The notes under the pieces are model-generated. The model made no database searches. It had not been told where the DNA came from and saw only the letters and a list, made by a program, of their open reading frames with translations. From assembly GCA_964058805.1 (NCBI GenBank), contig CAXKVV010000161.1, forward strand, positions 1-27,815: a stretch of DNA of 27,815 nucleotides, given 5' to 3'. The DNA is from Schoenoplectus triqueter (taxonomy: Eukaryota > Streptophyta > Magnoliopsida > Poales > Cyperaceae). The position numbers were made by a program, and so were the translations under genes. Positions 18,090 to 25,769 of this stretch are shown in pieces (the stretch's first letter is position 1; every line of letters starts with the position of its first letter).

Positions 18090-19850
18090 TCAAAGCATCT
18101 CAGTTAATCGAATCATGAAGGACCCCAGTGCCAAGTCATCAATTACAATGCAAGAACTCTCAAACAGCTCCTCAATATTCTCTGCCCCGAATTCATGAGC
18201 TGCCGCCTTGAACACAACCCCAAATTCATTCCCTTTCACAGCCCCAATTCTGGGCTTATTGCAAACCCCTACAACCAGGAGTCGGTTTTTCTCTCTGGCC
18301 AAGCAGCAGCAAATTAAAGGCTTCACTTTTGCACCTCTTTCTTTCAAAGCATCAAGCAGGAAGAAGCAAAATTTTGTCAGGGCCAGTGGACGCCCTAGTT
18401 TCTCCACATCTACCGGGTCCTCCAACTTGACCCACCTAAATTTTCGCCCGCTTCGAATAAACCCACTTTTGGTTATAGCCTTGCTACCTTGGCTTAGTAT
18501 AGCCATCTGGACCTTAATTGCTAATTCCATTCCTTTCTTCAATTTATCCAAGTTATTCAGGGACAATGCTGAATATGCATCCCAGAAGTTGCCGGGTTTG
18601 AATTCTAATAGTGCAGTCACGCCATAAACAACATCGGCAGCTGATAATTTGAACCCAAACCCATGAACCCGCATGAAGCTCCTGTAATAGAGATCTGCTA
18701 AACCGTACTCTGGCAAAAACCTTTCAAACTCATCCCGCATCTTAGTTTTCACCTCTTTACTCATGTACAGAAACTTCTTCTGGCAATCCATTAAAGGGAA
18801 CCCCATCCGGGCAAGCAACAGCTTCAGCTTTTTTAACCCATTATCACTCCAAGTTCGCAATTTTGTTGCAATGTAAGATGAATAGAGCATTGAATCATAA
18901 AGGCTCCATTCGCGGAGCAACATCAGTTTTGGCTCGTCTTCATAAGCTATCCTTGAACTTTCAGGTGCATTGATTATTGTTCCATCTTTGAGCTTAATTT
19001 GACTGACAGTTTCTAGGTTGCCGTAACTGTTGATGTGTTGCTCCAATTCCATGACTGAGGCCTGGTATCGTTCATTTGTCAACTTCTCATGCACAAATTG
19101 ATCAGTAAGAGAGACGCATGCTAGCCAAAGTAGCTCATTTGTGCTTTTTCTGAGAGAATGTGCGAGATCAAACAGCAGACAGCCAGAGGGCTTACCATGA
19201 AATGTCCCAATTCTGTAGTACTCTCTCTTAAGCCTCCTGTAGAATCTTACTGGGTCAGATTCAGCATCCTCAGAGACCCGCCTCCGCTTCCTCTTCCTTC
19301 CTTCCTCATCCTCCAAATCAGAATCGGAGTCAGATTCACTGTCAGAACTCGAATCTGCATCCATTTCATCTTCAGAATCCAGATTGGAGCAATTCGCCAC
19401 AACAGAGATTTCAAAATCATACGAGAGATCAGCTTGATTCTCGTCATCAGCTGTGTAGAGAACCACCACTCGATCATTCTGCTCACTGAGATTGTGTAGA
19501 TGGATAGGGCGGTGGCTGTCAATGACGAAAACACGGGTTAGGCTGTCAGGTCTCAGATCCAACATCCGGTTCAGGTCATGGTTCGATCCCCAATTGATGA
19601 GCAAGATACAGAGGTTTTGGTCCTTGCTTGAAGAAAGAAGCGAGTTCTTAGATATATCGGTGAAAGAACAGACGGGGTAGACTGAGAAGAGAATGGAATC
19701 AGAGGAGAGAATGTGAGTAATAATCTTGAGCGCGCAAAGCGAGTCGGTGTCAGAGGCCGCAGGAAAGATCAGGAGCGGCGAGGTGGAGGCGGCGGCGGCG
19801 GCCGCTCGGAGGTCCGAGTAGAAAGTCTCGGCCTTAATCGATCTCACCAT
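18090..19850 (-). CDS. CDC45: CDC45, DNA replication initiation factor (CMG helicase subunit)
   Basis: CDC45 joins MCM2-7 and GINS to form the replicative CMG helicase in the nucleus, and is needed for origin firing and fork progress. The ORF is 586 codons without interruption, close to the usual eukaryotic length. The N-terminal DHH-like fold is visible at residues 25-60 (LLIFPAASDTDSLCALKI), with ILLINWG (82-88) and FVIDSHRPIHLHN (108-120). An acidic serine-rich linker (158-183) and a basic patch GRKRKRRR (184-191, a possible nuclear signal) follow. Next come GTFHGKPSG, ELLWLACVSLTDQFV, EWSLYDSMLYSSYIA and a C-terminal domain ending SSCIVIDDLALGSFMIRLTEML. The start fits the family: MVR..AETFYSDLR leads straight into the DHH-like fold. 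An alanine run (16-21) comes from GCC/GCG codons. No splice sites are needed. A retrocopy origin is possible, but no poly-A scar is evident. Confidence 0.95.
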   Translation of the reverse strand: MVRSIKAETFYSDLRAAAAAASTSPLLIFPAASDTDSLCALKIITHILSSDSILFSVYPVCSFTDISKNSLLSSSKDQNLCILLINWGSNHDLNRMLDLRPDSLTRVFVIDSHRPIHLHNLSEQNDRVVVLYTADDENQADLSYDFEISVVANCSNLDSEDEMDADSSSDSESDSDSDLEDEEGRKRKRRRVSEDAESDPVRFYRRLKREYYRIGTFHGKPSGCLLFDLAHSLRKSTNELLWLACVSLTDQFVHEKLTNERYQASVMELEQHINSYGNLETVSQIKLKDGTIINAPESSRIAYEDEPKLMLLREWSLYDSMLYSSYIATKLRTWSDNGLKKLKLLLARMGFPLMDCQKKFLYMSKEVKTKMRDEFERFLPEYGLADLYYRSFMRVHGFGFKLSAADVVYGVTALLEFKPGNFWDAYSALSLNNLDKLKKGMELAIKVQMAILSQGSKAITKSGFIRSGRKFRWVKLEDPVDVEKLGRPLALTKFCFFLLDALKERGAKVKPLICCCLAREKNRLLVVGVCNKPRIGAVKGNEFGVVFKAAAHEFGAENIEELFESSCIVIDDLALGSFMIRLTEML

Positions 19851-20008
19851 CTGTTACTTTTCATGGAATCAGGATCTGAGAGGAAATTTGGGGGAATGGC
19901 GGAGGAGAGCAGAGCGAAAGCAAGAGATTTCTTCTTTCTTCTTGAATTGGGGGGGGGGAGGGGGGTTGATCTGAAATTTTGGGAGAAATTCACTTCGAAA
20001 TTTTCGAA

Positions 20009-20030
20009 TTTTCGCGAGCTCCCGCGAAAA
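20009..20030 (-). promoter_or_regulatory. E2F-like dyad in the CDC45 promoter
   Basis: TTTTCGCG (20009-20016) and CGCGAAAA (20023-20030) form a perfect inverted repeat around AGCTCC. Read on the gene strand, TTTCGCGG fits the plant E2F consensus WTTSSCSS. It lies about 160-180 bases upstream of the CDC45 ATG, and plant CDC45 genes are known E2F-DP targets at G1/S. Binding at this site is inference. Between it and the ATG is a purine-rich G9AG6 stretch (about 19949-19966). Confidence 0.5.
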
Positions 20031-20089
20031 ACAGAGAAAGGAGCGCCTGTCGGCTCAACGTGAAAATTAGACAGTATTGAATGGATCAA

Positions 20090-21137
20090 GTGATTAGTTC
20101 ATTAACAGGAGGGCATTTTGGGTACTCTGAGTTGAGCCCGGAGTTTGTGCACCGTACAGAGTTGATCGATTAATTGGACTCGAGTCCGGTCCGGTCTTTA
20201 CAAGTCTCACCAACTCCATCCTTTCCGCATCAAATGGTGCATGTTACTTCTATACACCAAATCTCACCATATTGTTATTTTTCATATTATTCTTTACATT
20301 TACATTATGCACAAAATCTACATTTACATTTACTTCTATTCACAAAAAGTAATTTACTTTTATCTACTGCATGGGTCTTCTTTATCTTTTCATATATTGA
20401 GTTGAATTTTGCATCATTTTATAATTTCTTCGTTGTATGATATAAATATAACATAAGTCTATAATTGTTGTGTCGTTTGATATAAGTATAATATAATATC
20501 ACATTTTATTATTGTCGAATTGATCGGAAGTTACTTTTTTTTTTTTACAATTGTCCGTATCGTTCTAATTCGACATAGATATCTTGTTGTCCAGACTCGT
20601 CATATTCCACAAAAATGACGATTGTATATATAATATATTAAAACTTATAGAGTCAATTTTATTATATATTGCAACTTTGTATATACTTGTTGTTTATTAT
20701 AAAATAGACTTAATAGAATGAACAATTAGATCACTTATAATGGTACATCTTGTACAAAATTTTTATCATTTGTATACTGTCAAAATTATAAATATATTTT
20801 TATGATATATTTTAAATGAAAAAATTTCGATTTACATAAATTCCTCTGAAATATTTTTATTGTATTTTATTAGTATATTTATTTAATGCTTATTTATCTA
20901 AATCATATAATTTTTTCATTAAATTATTTTTATTTTTACCCGTTATCTACTTTACCCGTTCGTTACTCAAAATTCTTAACGGGTAAGAATAGATTATTGA
21001 TAAAATTATTTTTTAATGGATAATGATAGAATATGAATTACTTTTTAATGAGTATGAATATAAAAAATACCTACATTCGTATTCTATCTTACTCATTCAC
21101 AACTTAATTGGGATTAAAATCTGTTATTATTTTTGTA
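20090..21137. other. Upstream intergenic DNA, no gene seen
   Basis: Distal upstream region of CDC45. There is a short repeat of 'gtatgatataaatataa/gtttgatataagtataa' (about 20434 and 20476) and paired 'acccgtt..aacgggta' motifs (about 20938-20985). The 88-codon plus-strand frame at 20174 has low-complexity His/Tyr/Phe content and no family resemblance. Confidence 0.4.
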
Positions 21138-21477
21138 GAAGAAGAGAGTCTTGTTATTTATTTTCAAAAAAATATAAAAAATCCTAGAAATAGAATTTTT
21201 TTTATAGATATGTTATTTTACTTGCAGATTGGTAGCTCGTTAAATTTCATATAATTTCATTCATATTTGGTACTTCATCAAAGATTATCAAATTTAACGG
21301 TATTTCACTAATGTTTATAATAATTTCAGATTAATTATCTTTGATAGATTATCAAACGTTAATGAAATAATATAAAATTTAACGAACTATCAATTTATAG
21401 TAAAAAAATATACATATAAATAATTTTCTATTATATTTTTTAATTCTTTTAAAATAAATAACAAAATTCTCTTCTTC
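21138..21477. mobile_element. Foldback MITE related to family 3 (340 bp)
   Basis: GAAGAAGAGAGTCTTGTTAT at the left is inverted at the right as ATAACAAAATTCTCTTCTTC. Inner arms pair through TTCGTTAAATTT, ATTTCATTAA, GTTTGATAATCTATCAAAGAT and their complements. The inner motif TTTGATAG.CTATCAAA is shared with the element at 9557-9937, although the outer ends differ. No ORF. Confidence 0.6.
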
Positions 21478-21497
21478 CATATTTGGAGTCGCCTAAT

Positions 21498-23182
21498 TAG
21501 AGGTGGCAAAATCTAACCCGACCCGAAAAACCCACCTGACCCGTTCAGATCCAAATTCGATCCGATCTGATTTTTTTTAGAAAGTCAAACTGATCCGAAC
21601 CCGACCCAACTCGGCCCGAGACGATCTGAAATCTGAGACAACCCGAGATCAGAGTGCTCGAAACCCGACCCAAAACCTGAGATGACCCGAGATCAGATGA
21701 TTAGAAACCCAACCCGAACCCGAGACAACCCGAAACACGAGATGACTCGAGATCAAAAGACCTAAAACCCGACCCAACTCGAACCCGAATGATCTGAAAT
21801 CCGAGATGACCCGAAACCCGAGATGACCCGAAATTAGACGACCCGAAACCCAACCAGACTCGATCCAATTTTAAAATATTTAAATACGATTGAACTATAA
21901 TTAGAATTTAAAAGTACTCTATCATTCCATAATATATGTTATATTGTATATTTTTTACGATATAATATTCAATGTATCTAATTATTTTTAAATAATTATA
22001 ACACAGGGCGTTATAAGGTGCTTCTCGGGTGATTATACCATATTTTTTTTCAAAATGAAAAATAAAAGCCATCGACTAGGTGAATTAGGTGATGACTTTC
22101 TTATTTTTTGTCAATAAAGCATTATGAACTGATGAGACTGAACCTATTTGTGATTAATGAGTAATTAGCGATGTAAAAGATCTTTCTTTTTGAATTACTC
22201 GATAAAGTTTATATCTTTCTCATATTTTTTTTATTTCCTGATAAAATTGGTCACATATAAGTTACACAGCATAAATCTAGTGTGCATCCGTAATTATCAA
22301 ATGAGTCATTCTATCTTTGGTTGCGCAGTTTGAATAAGCTCAAACCAGACTCTTTGGATCACCCAACAAAACCAACTAACTCCCAGAATAATTGTTGGTC
22401 ATTTCAATTATATCAAATGACTACAAAATGAAGAACATGTGTGCTTGTTCAGTAATATTAGATATTTTCTTTTAAATTTATAAGCGGGCTGACAAATTAG
22501 CTATGTTGTTATTCTAAATATTTAGCATTATGATTCTGAAAAAACATATGGCGTCAAAAAATAATCCCTAAAAGGTTGTTAGATATTTATTTTTGGAGTT
22601 CATAAATTTTATTATCATTTAATCAAGAATTATCATTAAAAATATATATTAATCTGAATTTGCATGTTGTAAATTAAAATTAGCATAAGAAGAATTAGTG
22701 TCTATTAATCAGAATTAGCACGTTCAAGTTTGTTAATAAAATGAATGAAGTATGACGACCTGAATAGGCTCAAACTAATTAATATTATTTAAAAAATCAA
22801 ATTGATCAAAACATAATTGAAAATCTATACTTGATATTGGCTAAACTGCATTATTGAAAAAAAAATTAAGTCTGACAACTAGAAATTCGACCTGGCCCGA
22901 AATAAAATATGACAAAAAAAGAACCTGACCAGAATGACCCAAAATCTGAGATGACCTGAGTTAATAAGAACCCGAAATTCGACCTGACCCGACCCAAAAT
23001 GACCCGAGACCCGAAAAAATGATAGTGTTCAACTCAAAACTTAACCCGACCCGAACCGGATCGACCCGAATCCGACCCGTAACTTAAAATTTTTTTTATT
23101 AAACTTACCCGACCTGACTCGTCTAAACCCGAACCCAAACCTGAACCTAAACCCGATCCGGCACGCCCAATAGCCACCTCTA
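21498..23182. mobile_element. Non-autonomous hAT-type element (1685 bp) with 8-bp target duplication
   Basis: Termini are TAGAGGTGGC (21498-21507) and GCCACCTCTA (23173-23182), perfect 10-bp inverted repeats of the hAT kind. Immediately outside are CGCCTAAT (21490-21497) and CGCCTAGT (23183-23190), an 8-bp duplication with one mismatch, the hAT size. Both ends carry dense ACCCGA-type repeats: about 370 bases of CCCGAGATGACCCGA units at the left and about 300 bases at the right. The middle (about 21870-22870) is AT-rich with no transposase frame. Mobilisation would need a transposase from elsewhere. Confidence 0.8.
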
Positions 23183-23313
23183 CGCCTAGTTCACACCCCA
23201 TACAAGTGCCCCTTCGAACGAGCCGATTGGCAACCCAAAATAAAAAGCACAACTGTCCCCAAATGACATCAGCGCCCTCTTAAAAAGTCAAAATCATCGA
23301 ATTCTCAAACCTG

Positions 23314-23333
23314 ACCAATATATATATATATAT
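23314..23333. repeat. (TA)n tract, left flank of family 1 copy C
   Basis: About ten TA units ending at the terminus AGAGTGAGG of the foldback element. Confidence 0.85.
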
Positions 23334-23735
23334 AGAGTGAGGCTATGGTGCTTCGCGAAGTACAAAACCTCTCGTGCTTCGCGTCCGTATCTCGAATTTG
23401 AAAGTTCATACGCCCGATCCAAACCGTTAAACATGATCTTCATATTGAACTATCTTTGGAGATCAAAATTTATATTTTTTTTGAATTTTTTTTGCTATTT
23501 TTTAAATGGATACAAAATTGCTAGTTTTGGATGGTGCAGAAATCGTTAGATCAGCAAATTTTATACTCATTTAAAAAATAGCAAAAAATTCAAAAAAATA
23601 TAAAATTTGATCTCCAAAGATATTTCAATATGAAGATCATGTTCAACGGTTTGGATCGAGCGTATGAACTTTCAAATTCGAGATACGGACGCGAAGCACG
23701 GGAGGTTTTGTGCTTCGCGAAGCACCATAGCCTCA

Positions 23736-23739
<4 letters not shown>
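23334..23739. mobile_element. (TA)n-nested foldback MITE, family 1, copy C (best preserved)
   Basis: Perfect terminal repeats AGAGTGAGGCTATGGTGC / GCACCATAGCCTCACTCT are followed by arms of about 185 bases and a loop of only about 35. Next to each end is a palindrome GTGCTTCGCGAAGCAC (one mismatch at the left), and GTGCTTCGCG recurs 26 bases further in. Shared arm motifs with copies A and B include GATCCAAACCGTT, TTTGGAGATC and AAAAAATAGCAAAAAATT. (TA)n lies on both sides. No protein is encoded. A transcript would be a near-perfect long hairpin. Confidence 0.85.

Positions 23740-23777
<38 letters not shown>
23740..23777. repeat. (TA)n tract, right flank of family 1 copy C
   Basis: About nineteen TA units abutting the element end. 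Confidence 0.95.
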
Positions 23778-23780
<3 letters not shown>

Positions 23781-24057
23781 AAGACTTGCTGGGTCTGCCA
23801 TAAACCCGGCCAAATTAGATTGCTAAATTTCGCTTCCAATCGACTTGCTCTGTGCAAACTCGCAATGGTCTTATTAGGATATAGCAACAGTATCATGTAA
23901 GATCCAGTTGGACGAATCTTGAGTAGAGGATAAAGCTTGTCATCTTTTTTGCTTACACAACTTGTCATCGTTTTAATGCTTACACAACCCAAACTTCCAA
24001 GTGTGTTGGGTCTTATTAGGATATAACAATTTGTCATCTTTCTTTGCTTATAAGGGA
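23778..24057. other. No gene; short direct repeats
   Basis: GTCTTATTAGGATATA recurs at about 23869 and 24011, followed by CAACAGT and CAATTTG respectively, and 'ttgtcatc' with 'ttgcttaca' recurs three times between 23937 and 24050. This looks like decayed retroelement DNA leading into the next feature. Confidence 0.4.
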
Positions 24058-24489
24058 CCAAACACACTTCAAATTAATAACAGTTTTGGTTTTTCTATCT
24101 CCCACATCGGTTCACAAATTTTTCAAATTAATAATCGCTTTATTATACTTACTAATGTGCTTCATGTTCCTCAATTTTCTACTAATCTTATAAATTTGTC
24201 ACACTTACTTCGTGATAATACTTCCCTTTCTATCAATTTCTCATCTTCTTGTTGTATTATAAAGGACTTCCATATCAAGATTCCTCCACTCCAAATAGTT
24301 AGCATAAATGGATTATATACTCTCAAGATGAAGTCTTTAATTAGTCATCCTCAAGCTTTTCTTGGCACCCGCACTACTACTAGTGTTTGACATGCACATC
24401 TTGGTCATCCTTCTACTATTACAATAATAAAAGTCATCAATTCTAATTCTTTACCTTATATTAGAGATAAATTTCTTTTTTTGTCATGA
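24058..24489 (+). pseudogene. Copia pol fragment (GAG-pre-integrase region), dead
   Basis: The plus-strand translation includes ISHIGSQIF, ILTNVLHVPQFSTNLINLS and, after a stop, HAHLGHPS. These are hallmark phrases of the stretch between protease and integrase in plant copia polyproteins. The family normally has a tryptophan just before the HARLGHPS-like motif. Here that codon reads TGA (24388-24390). A second stop (24487-24489) ends the similarity, and neither protease nor integrase core is present. It is oriented opposite to, and is a different insertion from, the copia element at its right. Confidence 0.8.
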
Positions 24490-24643
24490 TTGTATACAAG
24501 CAAAGATACATTTTTGTCATTTTCTTCTTCTAGTTCCCACTACCTGTCGATTTTCAGGCTCCACAACCATACTCTTCACTTGAGCCCATTTCTGTGGTTC
24601 ACCATCAGCCGTCTCTCAGCCCAGTCATGATAGAATAATCTAC
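24490..24643. other. Flank between two copia remnants
   Basis: No feature is recognised. If the LTR at its right ends at 24644, the last five bases here (TCTAC, 24639-24643) should be that element's target duplication. Its partner would be outside the window. Confidence 0.3.
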
Positions 24644-25281
24644 TGTTATGGCCATGATCCTCTAGTGAACCCTAAACATAAATTAAGTTACCTTGATCCA
24701 TGCTGTCAGTCTTCCAGAGAGACACAACCCCGTTGATCACCAGACTCCTTTAGCCTTCCAGCGATCTTCCTCTAATCCGATGGAGTGATTGAGAGGACCG
24801 GCGTCAGACAGTTTCTTCTCTACTGGAACAGTGTTAAGAGAGAGAGATCTGGATCTGTTGGAAATGAAAGGGTGCCAGAAAGTGGGAAAACGAAAAAAAT
24901 GTCCAAAGCCAACTGTATATCTGCATATATATGGACGTCCATATAACATAGTGCAGTTATACCTTAACGGGTCCATATCGGATCCAGATTCTCTCTTAAC
25001 GGGTTCGCTGCTTAATCAGAAAGCTGTCTATAGTTGTGTTCTCCAGGGACCAATAGCATAATTGTATTATTATGAGACTTTATATAATTCAGACCATCAC
25101 TAAATCATAAAGTCATTAATACGCATTCTACACATTAAAGGTCCCACTTCTCATGACATATAATAAACCCGATACAGAATTTGATCACTTCATTATGGGT
25201 ATAATTTGACAGTCCATTATATAATATATTTATTACATATAAGCCCATACATATTGTAATTAATAATAATTAATTCCAACA
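24644..25281 (-). mobile_element. 3' LTR of the right-hand copia element
   Basis: On the minus strand the LTR begins TGTTGGAATTAATTATT directly after the polypurine tract at 25282, which fixes that boundary well. A TATATAAAG promoter box is at about 25077-25085. The far end is less certain. CCATAACA at 24644-24651 would give a 638-bp LTR with TGTT...AACA ends. ATTTCCAACA at 24856 would give a 426-bp LTR with a better inverted match (TGTTGGAA/TTTCCAACA). I prefer the longer one because the stretch between contains a splice-donor-like AAGGTAACTT, as in many plant copia U5/leader regions. Confidence 0.65.
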
Positions 25282-25291
25282 ATCTCCCACT
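25282..25291 (-). other. Polypurine tract
   Basis: Minus-strand AGTGGGAGAT abuts the LTR start. This is the usual primer site for plus-strand synthesis in plant copia elements. A second AGTGGGAG lies at 25758-25765, just after the pol stop codon. Confidence 0.8.
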
Positions 25292-25309
25292 TGGGCTATA
25301 TGTATCTGA

Positions 25310-25312
<3 letters not shown>

Positions 25313-25349
<37 letters not shown>
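25313..25349. repeat. (TA)n microsatellite inside the element's 3' untranslated region
   Basis: About eighteen TA units between the pol stop and the polypurine tract. Confidence 0.95.
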
Positions 25350-25350
<1 letters not shown>

Positions 25351-25769
25351 TGAATTGAGTACTCTTAACTATGCTGTCATAACCTTTTATGTCATCATCC
25401 AATTCCGTCCATCAATCATATTTATAAGGACTTTATGCAGTATTCGTCTCATAAAGCGAAACTAAACTGACATAAATCACGATATAAACATAACTGAATG
25501 ACATGAATCATGAAGGGGATGTGTAGTTTGAAAATTACATGTAATGTGATCCACATGCCTATTTTTCAATTTGGTCACCTTAATCAATCTGAATTAGAGG
25601 TCGATTATAAGCTCAGAGTGTATATAACTGAATAACTGAATAACTGAATAACTGCATGATACATACGAAATCACAGAATATCATATAAGAACTACTGCAT
25701 GATATCTGAAAAAGTATATATCATATAAAACATAAAAAAAAGAAATACAAGTACAAACTCCCACTCAAC

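Noticed and set aside
18208..19680. Several plus-strand ORFs of 62-139 codons across CDC45
   Set aside because: Antisense shadows of the conserved CDC45 reading frame, with no independent similarity.
24737..25061. 79- and 90-codon ORFs on opposite strands
   Set aside because: They lie inside the 3' LTR, where no protein is expected. Both appear to be chance.
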